This document shows, piece after piece, positions 21,601 to 31,106 of a stretch of DNA of 64,000 nucleotides (positions are counted from its first letter, which is position 1; each line of letters starts with the position of its first letter). Under the pieces are notes generated by a model. That model did not search any database. It worked only from the letters and a program-made list of their open reading frames with translations, and was not told where the DNA came from. The stretch is taken from contig JALGXW010000016.1 in assembly GCA_029821875.1 (NCBI GenBank), forward strand, positions 1-64,000, written 5' to 3'. The translations under genes were made by a program, and so were the position numbers. Origin of the DNA: Candidatus Hebobacterum abditum (GTDB lineage: Bacteria; Armatimonadota; Hebobacteria; Hebobacterales; Hebobacteraceae).

Positions 21601-22196
21601 AGCCTCACCGGTTCCGAAGCGCCTGCCGGAAAGACATCCACGATGCCGCCTCGAACGCTCACCTGACCGGGCGACTCGACCATCGCCTCGCGCTGGTAGC
21701 CAAGCTCGAGCAGACGGGCGATCAGCTGGTCGAGATCTACGGTGTCGCCGCGCGCAAGCGCTACGAAGGCCGAGCGCAGATGCTCGGCCGGCAGGCCGCG
21801 TTGTAGGGTGGCGGGAGCGCTTGCTACGAAGATGCGCGCGTCGCCCTGCAGCAGCATGCGCAGCGCGCCCAGTCGCTGGCCCACCAGCGTGGGGTCCGGC
21901 GAGACATCTTCGTAGAGGAGCACTTCGAGTGAGGGCAGCAAGACGACGCGCTCATCTTCGAGCCGGCCGTCGCCTGTCAATGCTGCAACATGGTCGTGGA
22001 ATGTCTCCGCCGACTCGTTCGTGGGCGAGATGACGAGGACTGGGGCCTGACTCCCGCGCGCCAGGGCGGCAGCGATAAGCGCCTTGACAGGCCCCGTCGC
22101 GCCGTCCACGCGAATCCGGGAGGCGCTGCTCTGCAGCCCCTCCTGTATCTTCCTCAGGTCCGCCCACTTGTCGAGGGCGGCAGCTACCCAACTCAT
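18612..22196 (-). CDS. mfd: Transcription-repair coupling factor
   Basis: 1194 residues. N-terminal UvrB-like module, the RNA polymerase-interacting domain ([21 protein letters not shown]), then the SF2 translocase with Walker [14 protein letters not shown] and the DEEQ box in [30 protein letters not shown], and [14 protein letters not shown]. It pushes stalled RNA polymerase off lesions and recruits UvrA. ATG 22196 has no Shine-Dalgarno site and lies close to a strong -10, so the mRNA may be leaderless or nearly so. Confidence 0.96.
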   Translation of the reverse strand: MSWVAAALDKWADLRKIQEGLQSSASRIRVDGATGPVKALIAAALARGSQAPVLVISPTNESAETFHDHVAALTGDGRLEDERVVLLPSLEVLLYEDVSPDPTLVGQRLGALRMLLQGDARIFVASAPATLQRGLPAEHLRSAFVALARGDTVDLDQLIARLLELGYQREAMVESPGQVSVRGGIVDVFPAGASEPVRLELFGDEIESLRTFDPSSQRSEGERESVAVLPAREVLLTEEAIARAVPQIEEALESQARALRGEGKDAEADRLEGRISEVVGALRQGAYVRGVEYLFPFLYPGNTTALDYLQEDAIVVIDEPGRLDDHHNEFQSDLLELQLARLDQGLLLPLPEALHITLEQARSRLSSTRVVELSQFGLASDGETAPRVAVASQPMEEFAGDIRRMALELERLQREGTRVLIATRQGDRIAELLDEAGIGNMVREQASRQPRPGELVISPRPVNEGFSLPGAGIAVITDREVFGWRRVRRPVRRRAPEAAPIGSLTDLRADDYVVHINHGIGIYRGLVRRGPTDGEREYLLVEYAEGDRLYVPTEQFDRVQKYLGGEEERPQVHRLGGSEWERAKKRARRSARQMAGELLRLYAARHDRPGHAFALDTPWQREMEDGFEYEETPDQLEAIRAVKEDMEAPRATDRLVCGDVGYGKTEVAMRAAFKAVMDGRQVAVLVPTTVLAQQHYTTFNERLRPYPVRIEMLSRFRSRKEQEKVVADMEAGAVDIVIGTHRLLSNDVKFKDLGLVVVDEEQRFGVRHKEKLKQLRTTVDVITMTATPIPRTLHMALSGIRDMSVMNDPPEGRTAVITRTVPREDGLMREAILRELERGGQVYVVHNRVESIGHVAQHVKQLVPHARVLVGHGQMSERQLENAMLQFYAGDAHVLVCTTIIENGLDIANANTLIVTDADRLGLAQIYQLRGRVGRSNRQAYAYLMWTPYKRLTEGAEKRIAAIREFSELGSGFKIALRDLEIRGAGNLLGAEQHGFVASVGFELYMQMLADAVQEAKGEAPAPRPEVSVDLPVAAYLPESYAPDRNQRIDLYRRLAGAPDEARLQEVADEIADRFGRPVPEPAENLIRLAGVKIRCVQAGVRRISLEGNLAALLLDEDRRLTPQMIRKLRAALPAKIRIWIALLNHDRVVVSLRKARTDEIFSRLEEVLTALASLPLESEARRHRRRADLAAQR

Positions 22197-22204
22197 ACGT
22201 GACG

Positions 22205-22234
22205 AGTATATACCGTCAATCGCGGCTGTGTCAA
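22205..22234 (-). promoter_or_regulatory. Promoter of mfd-ricT
   Basis: On the minus strand, TTGACA (22234-22229), an 18-bp spacer and TATACT (22210-22205). The predicted start point is near 22198, two or three bases from the mfd ATG at 22196. Confidence 0.65.
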
Positions 22235-22262
22235 CGCGGCACGTTGGCGGACCTGCCTCGCC

Positions 22263-22292
22263 TTGCGTTCTACCGCTCGGCGGTGCTATCAT
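22263..22292 (+). promoter_or_regulatory. Promoter of the riboflavin operon
   Basis: TTGCGT at 22263-22268, an 18-bp spacer and TATCAT at 22287-22292. Only 36 bases remain before the first start codon at 22329, too few for an FMN riboswitch. Confidence 0.5.
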
Positions 22293-22328
22293 TTCCCCAG
22301 GTGGCCACTAGGCAGCAAGGGGTCCTCT

Positions 22329-22745
22329 GTGCACACGATAGGCGTTTCGCTTGCGATCCTCGGGATCATGGTGGTGCTCCTCCTGCTGGTCGAGGTGCGG
22401 AGCTTCCGGACTCGACGGACTCTGATCACGCGACGGCGGCTTCTGCTGCGGCTCGCGGCCGGGGTGATGCTGCTGGCGCTCCTCTCGGCGGTGTTCGTGG
22501 GGCTCTTCGTGCTGCGGCTCGTCGATACCCAGAGTCGCCCGCAGCTCTTCGTGGCCTACTGGTCGGGGTGTCTCCTGATAGCCATCGCTCTCGTGTGGGC
22601 GATGCTGACTGATCTCCGGGAGGTGGAAGACAAGTTCAACGCGCGGCGACATGAGATCTGGCACGACATGGCGCGCTTCGTCGCCGAGCAGATGAAGGGC
22701 GACCACGATGCCAAGCAGACCACGAAGGGTCAGCGGAACGAATGA
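22329..22745 (+). CDS. Small two-helix membrane protein of unknown function
   Basis: 138 residues from GTG 22329. Helix 1 covers IGVSLAILGIMVVLLLLVEV, helix 2 LRLAAGVMLLALLSAVFVGLFVL, and a third hydrophobic stretch SGCLLIAIALVWAML follows; the C-terminus is a charged amphipathic tail (EVEDKFNARRHEIWHDMARFVAEQM). Its TGA overlaps the ATG of ribD (ATGA), so it is translated together with the riboflavin genes. It does not look like the RibU or RibN transporters, which are larger. Function unknown. Confidence 0.75.
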   Translation: MHTIGVSLAILGIMVVLLLLVEVRSFRTRRTLITRRRLLLRLAAGVMLLALLSAVFVGLFVLRLVDTQSRPQLFVAYWSGCLLIAIALVWAMLTDLREVEDKFNARRHEIWHDMARFVAEQMKGDHDAKQTTKGQRNE

Positions 22746-23842
22746 GCGGCGCCGCCCGGTGGATGAAGCGCGCTCTTCGCCTCGCCGCGCGCGGCCACGG
22801 GCGAACCAGCCCTAACCCAATGGTGGGGGCAGTCATCGTCGCCGGCGATCGAGTCGTCGGCGAGGGATATCACCGAGAAGTCGGGGGGCCGCATGCTGAG
22901 ATATGGGCCCTGCAGGAGGCCGGGGGCGAGGCGCGCGGTGCCACGCTCTACGTGACTTTGGAGCCGTGCGCCCACGAGGGCCGCACTCCTCCCTGCGTAG
23001 ACGCTCTCACCGCGGCCGGCATCGATCGAGTGGTCGCGGCCGTCCTTGACCCCAACCCGCAGGTGAATGGGAAGGGGATGAAGGCCCTCGAGGAGGCGGG
23101 TGTCCGAGCGGAGCTGGGTCCGCTCGAAGAGGAGGCCCGCCAGCTCAATACCGCCTACTTCAAACACACGCTGACTGGCCTGCCGCTGGTCTCGCTCAAG
23201 GCGGCCATGAGTCTCGATGGCAAGATCGCCACGGCTTCCGGCGAGTCGCGATGGATCACGGGCGAGCGCGCTCGCAGAGAAGCGCACCGCCTGCGGGCCG
23301 CGCACGACGCTGTCCTCGTCGGGGTCGGCACGGTTATAGCCGACAGGCCGAGGCTGACCGTCCGACATGTCAGGGGCCGCACGCCGCTCCGGGTTGTGGC
23401 GGACAGCGAGGCCCGTACGCCGACTGACTCCCCGCTGCTCACCGCCGACGAGATGCCGCCCATTATCGCCGTCACCGAGGCGGCGCCACGGGAGCGCGTG
23501 GACCGCCTGAAGAGCGCCGGGGCGGAAACGTGGGTGATGTCGTCTGGGAGCTGTGGCGTCGATCTCGGGGCACTCATGCAGCGCCTCGGCGAGCGGCAGG
23601 TGCAGAGCGTGTTGGCCGAAGGCGGCGGCACGGTCGCGGCGACACTGCTGGAATCGGACCTCGTAGATCGTGTATACTTCTTCATAGCGCCGAAGTTGAT
23701 TGGTGGCAAGGCCGCGCCGAGCCCGGTTGACGGCGCGGGAGTCGATAAGCTCGCCGACGCGTGGCGGCTCAAGCGGATGCGTGCGGGACGGATAGGGGAG
23801 GACATACTGATAAGCGGCGACATCGCCCGTCAGTCAGACTGA
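22742..23842 (+). CDS. ribD: Riboflavin biosynthesis deaminase/reductase
   Basis: 366 residues, two domains. The deaminase has HAEIWAL and the zinc cysteines in LEPCAHEGRTPPCVDAL; the reductase starts near LVSLKAAMSLDGKIAT and carries GVGTVIADRPRLTVR. It converts the GTP cyclohydrolase II product through deamination and side-chain reduction. Start overlaps the upstream membrane protein and its stop overlaps ribE by one base. Confidence 0.95.
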   Translation: MSGAARWMKRALRLAARGHGRTSPNPMVGAVIVAGDRVVGEGYHREVGGPHAEIWALQEAGGEARGATLYVTLEPCAHEGRTPPCVDALTAAGIDRVVAAVLDPNPQVNGKGMKALEEAGVRAELGPLEEEARQLNTAYFKHTLTGLPLVSLKAAMSLDGKIATASGESRWITGERARREAHRLRAAHDAVLVGVGTVIADRPRLTVRHVRGRTPLRVVADSEARTPTDSPLLTADEMPPIIAVTEAAPRERVDRLKSAGAETWVMSSGSCGVDLGALMQRLGERQVQSVLAEGGGTVAATLLESDLVDRVYFFIAPKLIGGKAAPSPVDGAGVDKLADAWRLKRMRAGRIGEDILISGDIARQSD

Positions 23843-24483
23843 TGTTCACAGGTCTCATAGAGGAAGTCGGTACGGTCGTCGAGCTGACGCGTGGCGCGGG
23901 TCTGCGTCTGTGCATCCGGGCACGGAGCGTGCTCGAAGATCTCAAGCCCGGCGACAGCATTGCCGTGAGCGGGCCGTGCCTGACGGTGGAGGAGGCATCG
24001 GCCGACCGCTTCTGGGCGGCCCTTCTACCGGAGACCGCCGAGCGTACGACTCTTGGCCGCCTCAGACGAGGCGATCGCGTGAATCTGGAGCGGCCTCTGC
24101 AGATCGGAGATCGCATCGGCGGGCATCTCGTGGCCGGCCATGTCGACGGCCAGGCGACCGTCAGTTCCGTGAGCGATAGGGCCGAAACACGGCTCGTCCG
24201 GCTGGAGTGTCCGGCTGTCCTGGAACGGTACCTCGCGGACCGGGGCTCTGTCGCCCTCGATGGCGTGAGCCTGACGGTTGTGGAGCCGCGCGGCCGGCAG
24301 TTCGCCGTGGCCCTCGTCCGAGCAACGTTGGCAGCGACTACGCTGGGCGATCTGCGGCCAGGCGGTCGGGTGAACATGGAGGCCGATCTCCTCGCGAAGC
24401 ACATAGAGCGGCTCATGGAGGCGCGGGGAGGCGGCCCCGGCTCGGAGCAGTTGGCGTCATGGCTGACCGAGTCGGAGGCGTGA
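23842..24483 (+). CDS. ribE: Riboflavin synthase alpha subunit
   Basis: 213 residues made of two similar beta-barrels: [12 protein letters not shown] opens the first, and the second begins near [29 protein letters not shown] is present in the second half. It dismutates two lumazine molecules to riboflavin and the pyrimidine intermediate. ATG 23842 shares a base with the ribD stop (TGATG). Confidence 0.95.
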   Translation: MFTGLIEEVGTVVELTRGAGLRLCIRARSVLEDLKPGDSIAVSGPCLTVEEASADRFWAALLPETAERTTLGRLRRGDRVNLERPLQIGDRIGGHLVAGHVDGQATVSSVSDRAETRLVRLECPAVLERYLADRGSVALDGVSLTVVEPRGRQFAVALVRATLAATTLGDLRPGGRVNMEADLLAKHIERLMEARGGGPGSEQLASWLTESEA

Positions 24484-24490
24484 GAGCGGT

Positions 24491-25753
24491 ATGAACCAGC
24501 GCGAGGACGACAATCCGGTCGTATCGGTCGAAACGGCCGTCGAGGACTTCAGTGCCGGCCGTCCCTTGATCGTCATCGACGACGAGGACCGCGAGAACGA
24601 AGGCGATCTGGTCGTGGCGGCCGAGTTCGTCACCCCGGATGTCATCAATCTGATGACGAAGGAGGGGCGCGGCCTGCTCTGCGTCTCGATGACTCGCGAG
24701 CGCCTGCGAGAGCTGGAGTTGTATCCGATGGTGGCAGACGGCGGGCAGAGCGCGCTTCACGGGACGGCCTTCACCGTGTCGGTCGACGCCATCCACGGAA
24801 CCACGACGGGCATATCGGCCTATGATCGCGCGAGGACGGTTCAGGCACTCATCGATCCCAACACGAAGCCGAGCGATCTGGCGCGGCCGGGGCACATGTT
24901 TCCGCTGGAGGCCAAGGACGGCGGGGTGCTCGTCCGTGCCGGCCAGACCGAGGCCTCCGTGGACCTCGCCCGGATGGCAGACCTGTACCCGGCGGCCGTC
25001 ATCTGCGAGGTCATGGCCGATGACGGGACCATGATGAGACTGCCGGCGCTCCGGGACTTCGCGCGGAAGCACGGCCTTCACATCGTCACCGTAGAGTCGA
25101 TCATCCGTCATCGGCGCCAGCGGGAGAAGCTCGTTCGCCGCGCGGCGAGCTCCCGCGTGCCGACCCGCTTCGGGATGTTCAGCTTGCATGCCTATGAGAG
25201 CCAGGTGGACACGAAACCCTACCTGGCGATGGTGTACGGCGATGTCGGCCCGAAGCCAACTCTCGTCCGAGTGCATTCGAGCTGCTTGACGGGCGACGTC
25301 TTCCACTCCTTTCGCTGCGACTGCGGCGAGCAGCTTGAGGCGGCGCTGCAGAAGATAGTGGAGGAAGGGGCAGGCGTTCTGTTGTACATCCAGCAGGAGG
25401 GGAGAGGCATCGGGCTCATCAACAAGATACGCGCCTATGAGCTGCAGGAACATGGGCACGATACAGTGGAAGCCAATCAGCTCCTCGGCTTTGCGGCAGA
25501 TATCCGCGACTACGGGATTGGGGCTCAGATCCTGGCCGATCTGGGTCTGAAGGAAATCCGCCTGATGACGAACAACCCCGGCAAGGTCGTCGGGCTGGAG
25601 GGGATGGACATACGCGTGGTGGAGCGAGTGCCGCTCGAAGTGCCGCCCACCGAAGCCAACCGCGGCTACCTCCAGACGAAGCGTGACAAACTGGGGCATA
25701 TTCTGTCCGATCTGGTCGGGGGAGAGGACAGCGGAAAGGACGCGACGCAGTGA
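24491..25753 (+). CDS. ribBA: DHBP synthase / GTP cyclohydrolase II fusion
   Basis: 420 residues. The N-terminal half is 3,4-dihydroxy-2-butanone 4-phosphate synthase ([33 protein letters not shown], and [18 protein letters not shown]). The C-terminal half is GTP cyclohydrolase II with zinc cysteines in [20 protein letters not shown], then QQEGRGIGL and [11 protein letters not shown]. It supplies both precursors of the pathway. Seven bases after ribE; its stop overlaps the GTG of ribH. Confidence 0.96.
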   Translation: MNQREDDNPVVSVETAVEDFSAGRPLIVIDDEDRENEGDLVVAAEFVTPDVINLMTKEGRGLLCVSMTRERLRELELYPMVADGGQSALHGTAFTVSVDAIHGTTTGISAYDRARTVQALIDPNTKPSDLARPGHMFPLEAKDGGVLVRAGQTEASVDLARMADLYPAAVICEVMADDGTMMRLPALRDFARKHGLHIVTVESIIRHRRQREKLVRRAASSRVPTRFGMFSLHAYESQVDTKPYLAMVYGDVGPKPTLVRVHSSCLTGDVFHSFRCDCGEQLEAALQKIVEEGAGVLLYIQQEGRGIGLINKIRAYELQEHGHDTVEANQLLGFAADIRDYGIGAQILADLGLKEIRLMTNNPGKVVGLEGMDIRVVERVPLEVPPTEANRGYLQTKRDKLGHILSDLVGGEDSGKDATQ

Positions 25754-26226
25754 GCAAGACCTACGAGGGAAAGCTGCTTGCAGACGGGCTCCGGTTCGGC
25801 ATCGTCGCCAGCCGGTTCAATGAACTCATTACCAGCCGGCTGCTGTCGGGAGCGTTGGACGCGCTTAGGCGCCACGGCGCGGCCGACGAGAACATCGAGA
25901 TAGCCTGGACCCCTGGTGGCTTCGAGCTGCCGATGGTGGCTCAGCGGCTCGCCGAGAGCGGCAAGTATGATGCGGTGATCTGCCTTGGCGCCATCATCCG
26001 CGGCGCTACCCCGCATTTCGACTACGTTGCCTCCGAGACCGCGAAGGGCATCGCCCAGGTCTCGCTGCGCACGGGGCTCCCAGCAATCTACGGGGTTGTG
26101 ACCGCGGACACTATCGAGCAGGCCGTCGAGCGGGCGGGCACCAAGGCTGGAAACCGGGGCGCCGACGCCGCAGCTTCGGCCATCGAGATGGCCAACCTGC
26201 TCCGCAAGCTTCCCAAGAAGAGCTAG
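25750..26226 (+). CDS. ribH: 6,7-dimethyl-8-ribityllumazine synthase
   Basis: 158 residues, GTG start overlapping ribBA by four bases. [63 protein letters not shown] and [17 protein letters not shown] are all family blocks, including the catalytic histidine in TPHFDYV. It condenses DHBP with the pyrimidine to make lumazine. The operon thus has every dedicated enzyme of riboflavin synthesis. Confidence 0.96.
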   Translation: MSKTYEGKLLADGLRFGIVASRFNELITSRLLSGALDALRRHGAADENIEIAWTPGGFELPMVAQRLAESGKYDAVICLGAIIRGATPHFDYVASETAKGIAQVSLRTGLPAIYGVVTADTIEQAVERAGTKAGNRGADAAASAIEMANLLRKLPKKS

Positions 26227-26237
26227 CGAGGGACTCG

Positions 26238-26693
26238 GTGCGGGCGGTCGTCCAGCGCGTCGCCTCGGCGCGGGTGGAGGCAGAGGGGGATGTCACAGGA
26301 GGCATCGGGCGCGGCCTGCTCGTGCTGCTGGGCGTCGCCCAGGGCGACACTCCCAAGGAAGCCATCTGGCTCGCCGACAAGATCGCCGGCCTACGCGTCT
26401 TCGAGGATAGCGAGGGTAAGATGAACCTATCGCTCGAGGACGTCGGCGGCTCCATGCTTGTGGTGAGCCAGTTCACACTGCTGGGCGATTGCCGCAAGGG
26501 CCGGCGGCCGAGCTTCACCGGGGCCGCGCCGCCGGAGGAAGCAGGCCAGCTCTACCAGGTCTTCGTCGAGCGGGTGCGCGAGCAGGGACTACCGGTCGAG
26601 ACCGGCGTATTCCAGGCACGGATGCAGGTGCATTTGGTGAATGACGGGCCGGTGACGTTGCTGCTTGATACGGAGGGAGTCGGCCCTGGTTGA
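26238..26693 (+). CDS. dtd: D-aminoacyl-tRNA deacylase
   Basis: 151 residues, GTG start. [26 protein letters not shown] opens the fold; the two signature motifs are SQFTLLGD (catalytic threonine) and [12 protein letters not shown]. It strips D-amino acids and glycine mischarged on tRNA. Eleven bases after ribH on the same strand, so probably the last gene of the riboflavin transcript. Confidence 0.95.
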   Translation: MRAVVQRVASARVEAEGDVTGGIGRGLLVLLGVAQGDTPKEAIWLADKIAGLRVFEDSEGKMNLSLEDVGGSMLVVSQFTLLGDCRKGRRPSFTGAAPPEEAGQLYQVFVERVREQGLPVETGVFQARMQVHLVNDGPVTLLLDTEGVGPG

Positions 26694-26718
26694 CGTCTCC
26701 GCGCGCTTGTGTTACGTT
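26690..26718 (+). promoter_or_regulatory. Possible promoter of the IscU-type gene
   Basis: TTGACG at 26690-26695 and a weak TACGTT at 26713-26718 with a 17-bp spacer, followed by an AAGGAG Shine-Dalgarno site before the GTG at 26758. The -10 matches only half of the consensus. Confidence 0.35.
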
Positions 26719-26757
26719 CAGTCGGTTTGCTGACGTGCCGAGAAGGAGCGGGCATCT

Positions 26758-27168
26758 GTGTACAGCGATCAGGTAATGGAGCATTTCCGGAATCCCCGCA
26801 ATGTCGGGGAGATCGAGAATGCTGACGGTGTAGGCAAGGTCGGGAACCCTGTCTGCGGCGATATCATGGAGCTGAGCATCAAGGTCAAGGACGGGAAGAT
26901 CGAGGATGCGAAGTTCCGGACGTTTGGGTGTGGAGCGGCGATCGCGACGAGCAGCATGGTGACCGAGCTGGTCAAGGGGAAGACGGTCGAGGAGGCCCTC
27001 GAGATCAGCAACAAGGCCGTCGTGGAGGCGCTCGGGGGGCTGCCGCCGGTGAAGATGCACTGCTCCGTGCTGGCGGAGCAGGCGCTCAAGTCGGCGATAG
27101 AGGACTTTCGCAAGCGCGAAGCAGGGGAGGAGTCCTCGGACGACGAGGCGGCGGACGAGGAGAAGTAA
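26758..27168 (+). CDS. IscU/NifU-type Fe-S scaffold
   Basis: 136 residues, GTG start with AAGGAG about ten bases upstream. The three cluster cysteines lie in GNPVCGDIM, FRTFGCGAAIATSS and KMHCSVLAEQAL, the standard IscU spacing, with the aspartate after the first. The acidic tail (GEESSDDEAADEEK) is extra. It assembles Fe-S clusters and normally works with a cysteine desulfurase, but no iscS gene is adjacent in the window. Confidence 0.9.
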   Translation: MYSDQVMEHFRNPRNVGEIENADGVGKVGNPVCGDIMELSIKVKDGKIEDAKFRTFGCGAAIATSSMVTELVKGKTVEEALEISNKAVVEALGGLPPVKMHCSVLAEQALKSAIEDFRKREAGEESSDDEAADEEK

Positions 27169-27382
27169 ACCGGCCGCCACCAGTCGGGAGGGGACGATCA
27201 CATTCGGCGGGAGGTGTCCTCCTGCCTGACGTGTTCCAGGAGTGGGACAGCAGTAGGGTGGCTACGGCACGTCTTCGGGCGTGAGGCGGCTTAGAAGGCC
27301 GCTGCTGTCCCTTTCCGTTGCTCTCTTCAGTGCGTCCTGCGGCGCTCAGCGTACTTCTGGACCACGCCGAAGGGGGATCGAC

Positions 27383-28957
27383 ATGCTCATGTGCTTCCGT
27401 CGTGGCCTGATTCCGTGTCTTCTCGTGCTGCTGTTGCAGGGCCGGGTTGCGGCCGATGTTGTCCTCGATGACAGCGACTGGCGCTCCCCCGGCCTCGTTG
27501 CGCGTGCGCGGGGTGTCGAGCACGAAATGGTGCCATCGCTCCTGCTGAAGACTGAGTTCGAGAAGCCCGCCTTCCTCTTTGATCCAACGGACGACGAGAC
27601 GATCACGAGCATCACCGACTTCCAGGGGAAGCTGTACCTGGGGTCCTGCACCAGGCCCGCAGGGACTGCCACGGGATCGGTCTTCACCTATGCCCCTGAA
27701 TCGCACCACTGGGAGAAGGTCCACCAAGTGAACGAAGAGGGACTGGTGCGTCTCGAGGTCTACGGGGACCGACTGTACATACCCGGCTATGACGCCAATG
27801 ACGGCGGCTGGGATCTGGGCAACATCTACATCCACGACGGCGACACTTGGGTCGAGCACCGGACCGTTCCGCGTGCGGTCCATATCTACGGCCTGGCCGT
27901 GTACAAGGACCGCATCTACGTCTCAGCCGACATCTTCGACGAGCCGCCACCGGGCAAGTCGGTGGACGAAGCATCCGAAGAAGGCCTGCCCATCTACGGG
28001 CGGGTCGTATCCTCGGGCGACGGGGGGGAGACGTGGCGGGAGGAGTACCGCGGCCCAGAGGAGGGCCAGGACGTCGGGTTCATGACGGTGTTCGAGGATA
28101 CGCTGGTCCTCAACGCACACGGCGATCTCGTGGTGTTCGACGGCACGAGCTGGGAGCGGCTTAGTCTGGACCCCAATGTACTGCTTGTCCTCGACTACTG
28201 CGCTGCTGGCGACGTGCTGCTGCTCGGCACATCGGTCGGTCTGTGTGCCTTCGAAGGCGAGAAGTTCCGGATGCTAGACGTGCTACGGGGAAGAGGAATG
28301 CACGTGCGCGCCATTCGCCGCTTTGGCTCGCGGTGGGTAATGGTGGGAACGCGCATACCCGGAGGCACGCTGGGGCATGGTCCTGGTGGGACGGGCTACA
28401 TGTATCTGAAGGGAGACGAGGAGCCGTTCTGGTGCTGGGTACAGGTTATCCCGGATCTCGTGTTCCGGGCCGGTGTGCTTGGGGAAGCCGACGCGCAGCG
28501 AGAGATCGAAGAGCACGAACCCGAGGAGTGGGCGAGTTGGATCTCCTGCGAGGAGATGATCGTGTCGGCCCATGTCTTCAAGGGACGGACGTTCTTCGGT
28601 ACCCATCCAGAGGGGCGCGTGTTGGTGCTCCCGGTCGCGCAGAAGGGCGCTTTGGACTCAGCGCCCCGCCCGATCCCTGGCAAGATCCCTGGCAAGGGCA
28701 CCTACAGCATTGTGTGGGAATCGGCGACCCCGCCGGGGACGTCGTGCCGGTTCCAGATTCGCACGGCGCCAACGCGGGAGGCGCTGGAGAGCGCTCCGTT
28801 CGTGGGTCCTCATGAGGCGTCGAGCTTCTTCGAGCAGCCGGGCACAGAGTTCGAGGTGGGCGAGCCGGGCTTCCTGCAGTACCGCGTGATCCTGGAAACA
28901 GACGATCCCGCCCTCACACCCTATCTGAAGCGGGTGACGGTGCGGGCGGCAAGGTAG
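27383..28957 (+). CDS. Secreted beta-propeller-like protein, function unknown
   Basis: 524 residues. A signal peptide (MLMCFRRGLIPCLLVLLLQGRVAADVV) follows ATG 27383, which has GGGGG about seven bases upstream; a GTG at 27281 would add a second hydrophobic stretch and is less likely. The body has repeated short beta units with aromatic-glycine turns (FQGKLYLGSCT, VYGDRLYIPGY, VYKDRIYVSAD, FEGEKFRMLDV, FKGRTFFGTHPEGRVLVL), which suggests a propeller. The last 90 residues look like a beta-sandwich (PPGTSCRFQIRTAPTREAL). A 12-bp direct repeat at 28672-28695 encodes IPGKIPGK at the junction. It has no SLH domain, unlike its two neighbours. Confidence 0.6.
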   Translation: MLMCFRRGLIPCLLVLLLQGRVAADVVLDDSDWRSPGLVARARGVEHEMVPSLLLKTEFEKPAFLFDPTDDETITSITDFQGKLYLGSCTRPAGTATGSVFTYAPESHHWEKVHQVNEEGLVRLEVYGDRLYIPGYDANDGGWDLGNIYIHDGDTWVEHRTVPRAVHIYGLAVYKDRIYVSADIFDEPPPGKSVDEASEEGLPIYGRVVSSGDGGETWREEYRGPEEGQDVGFMTVFEDTLVLNAHGDLVVFDGTSWERLSLDPNVLLVLDYCAAGDVLLLGTSVGLCAFEGEKFRMLDVLRGRGMHVRAIRRFGSRWVMVGTRIPGGTLGHGPGGTGYMYLKGDEEPFWCWVQVIPDLVFRAGVLGEADAQREIEEHEPEEWASWISCEEMIVSAHVFKGRTFFGTHPEGRVLVLPVAQKGALDSAPRPIPGKIPGKGTYSIVWESATPPGTSCRFQIRTAPTREALESAPFVGPHEASSFFEQPGTEFEVGEPGFLQYRVILETDDPALTPYLKRVTVRAAR

Positions 28958-29152
28958 AGCAAGCCGATCGGTCGACCGGATAGAGGACACGATCGGTCCC
29001 GTCCGCGGCTGGCATGACAGGACGCGCTGAGGCCGCGCCAGAACTTCGGCGCTACATCCCGCGTCTAATGAGTGGGTGTCCTGGCGACAACGTTGCGTGC
29101 CGCAGCAGTGTGGGCCATGATCATCGATTGTCTGGCGAGGGAGCTGCGACAA

Positions 29153-31042
29153 ATGACGGTGGGCAGGCGGGTCATATCACTCCTCGTCGGCATCCTCTGG
29201 CTGGCGGCGTGCTCGTCGGTGGCCGAAGACGAACTGCCTGGGCCGGACCAGCCGACACCACTGCCGAGTCGGTGGGTCTCGTCCGATGGCGCTCCGAAGC
29301 CTCGCCACGCGCTTCCGCCTCATCGGGGCCCCCTTGTCGCTCGTTCGCTGGCGCGCCGGTCGTGGAGTCCATCCGCCGGGGCCGTGCAGTCCCACTCGAA
29401 GGGTCGGGTCTGTGTTGTCGTCGCCGACGCGAACTACGACGAGATCGCACCGGCCCTCGACGTGTACTGCCGGGACCTGGAGGCCGAGGGATACGACGTC
29501 GTCGCCTACGAGCTCGCGTCGGGGAGCGCCGAGTCGCTGCGCGGCCTGTTGAGCGGGCTCTACGAAGAGCCGGCCTCGCTGGTCGGCGCCGTGCTCATCG
29601 GCGATCTGCCCTATGTCATCTACGAGCTGATGCAGTCATTCGCAGACGAGGATCCGCGGTACGAGGACTTCCCCTGCGACCTGTTCTTCATGGATCTGGA
29701 TGGTGTCTGGCAAGACGTCGTCGAGGAGGGCGACGTCCATGCAGACAACGGCAAGTACGACCTACACACCGGCGAGGTCGGACTCGAGATATGGGTCTGC
29801 CGCATCGACGCCAGCAGGCTCCCAAGTCTCGGGAACGAGGCCGATGTGCTGCGGAACTACTTCGAGAAGAACCACCTTTACGGCGTCGGCGGGATGCCGG
29901 TAGAGCGCCGGGCGCTCATCTACCTCGACGATCAGTGGGCCCACAAGGGGGCCGGCGATAGCGACTGCGCGGCTATTGTCTACTCGGAGGCGGCCGTTGA
30001 GTTGGTGGCCGAGCCAGAGACCACGACGAGGAGCGATTACCTGAGCCGGCTCGCGACTCAGGGATATGAGCTGATCCACACACGATGCCACGGCACCGCT
30101 CGAGATCATGGCTATGCTCGCGACGGTGGCGAGATCTACGACGAGGTCTACGCGACGGACTACATTGTGTATGACCCGCGTGTGCTCTTCTTCTCACTAT
30201 ATGTCTGCTCCGGCGCGGACTATACTGCCGATGGATACCTCGCCGGGACGGCCGTGCTCAACCGCTCATGGGGGCTGTTCGCCTGGGGGAGCACCAAGAT
30301 GGGCGGCATGTATGAGGAGGCCCCGTTCTACGATTCGCTCGCCTCGGGCTCGTGTTTCGGGAAGGCATTCCTCACCTGGTACGAGCACGTGCGGCACCGC
30401 CGCACTCCGTCTTGGGCGCAGAAGTGGTGGTATGGGATGGCTCTCATCGGCGACGCCACGCTGGGCCATCGGGTCTTTCGCGACGTGGGACGGACCCACT
30501 GGTCGGGCCGCGAGATCGCGGCCTGCGCCCGGGCCGGGGTCGTCAGCGGGTACGCCGACGGCGCATACGGGCCCTCTGTAGAAGTGTCTCGCGACCAGAT
30601 GGCGGTCTACATCTCGCGCGCCGTTGCCGGCGGAGACGAGCACGTGCCTCCTGGCCCCCCTGAGCCGACATTCTGGGATGTGGGCGCGGAACACTGGGCC
30701 TTTGACTGCGTCGAGTACGCCGCCGAGAACGGCATCGTAGAGGGCTATTGGAACAGAAGCTATCGCCCGACCCTGACCGTGGACAGAGGGCAGATGGCCG
30801 TCTACATAGCCCGCGCTCTGGTCGCACCCGAGGGTGAGGCGGGACTCGTCGACTACGTGCCATCAGACCCGCGGGACTTCCCCGATGTGGGCTCCGACTT
30901 CTGGGCTTACACCCACATCGAGTACTGCGTCGAGAACGACGTGGTCTCAGGGTACGACGACGGTAACTACTACCCCGACACCATCGTCACCCGCGACCAG
31001 ATGGCCGTCTACATCGCCCGCGCATTCGGCCTGCTGAACTAG
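29153..31042 (+). CDS. C25/caspase-like cysteine protease lipoprotein with three SLH domains
   Basis: 629 residues from ATG 29153 (GAGGGAG upstream). A lipoprotein signal ends in LAAC (Cys20). Residues about 85-410 resemble the gingipain/caspase-like fold: VGAVLIGDLPYVIYE, then a probable catalytic His313 in HTRCHGTARDHG and Cys352 in FFSLYVCSGADYT. Three SLH domains close the protein at roughly 442-493, 507-558 and 575-629, each ending in RDQMAVYI-like sequence (RGQMAVYI in the second). SLH domains bind pyruvylated wall polymer, so the protease should be held at the cell surface; CsaB is encoded at 43.5 kb. The protease call is from fold motifs, not a close match. Confidence 0.75.
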   Translation: MTVGRRVISLLVGILWLAACSSVAEDELPGPDQPTPLPSRWVSSDGAPKPRHALPPHRGPLVARSLARRSWSPSAGAVQSHSKGRVCVVVADANYDEIAPALDVYCRDLEAEGYDVVAYELASGSAESLRGLLSGLYEEPASLVGAVLIGDLPYVIYELMQSFADEDPRYEDFPCDLFFMDLDGVWQDVVEEGDVHADNGKYDLHTGEVGLEIWVCRIDASRLPSLGNEADVLRNYFEKNHLYGVGGMPVERRALIYLDDQWAHKGAGDSDCAAIVYSEAAVELVAEPETTTRSDYLSRLATQGYELIHTRCHGTARDHGYARDGGEIYDEVYATDYIVYDPRVLFFSLYVCSGADYTADGYLAGTAVLNRSWGLFAWGSTKMGGMYEEAPFYDSLASGSCFGKAFLTWYEHVRHRRTPSWAQKWWYGMALIGDATLGHRVFRDVGRTHWSGREIAACARAGVVSGYADGAYGPSVEVSRDQMAVYISRAVAGGDEHVPPGPPEPTFWDVGAEHWAFDCVEYAAENGIVEGYWNRSYRPTLTVDRGQMAVYIARALVAPEGEAGLVDYVPSDPRDFPDVGSDFWAYTHIEYCVENDVVSGYDDGNYYPDTIVTRDQMAVYIARAFGLLN

Positions 31043-31106
31043 CCTGCCGACATCTCGGGGCATGGAGGCGTTGGGATATGATGCCGTGTGCCAGAAGGGA
31101 GAACAC

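Noticed and set aside
22230-22330. FMN riboswitch before the riboflavin operon
   Set aside because: The leader between the predicted promoter and the first start is only about 36 nt and has none of the conserved RFN blocks.
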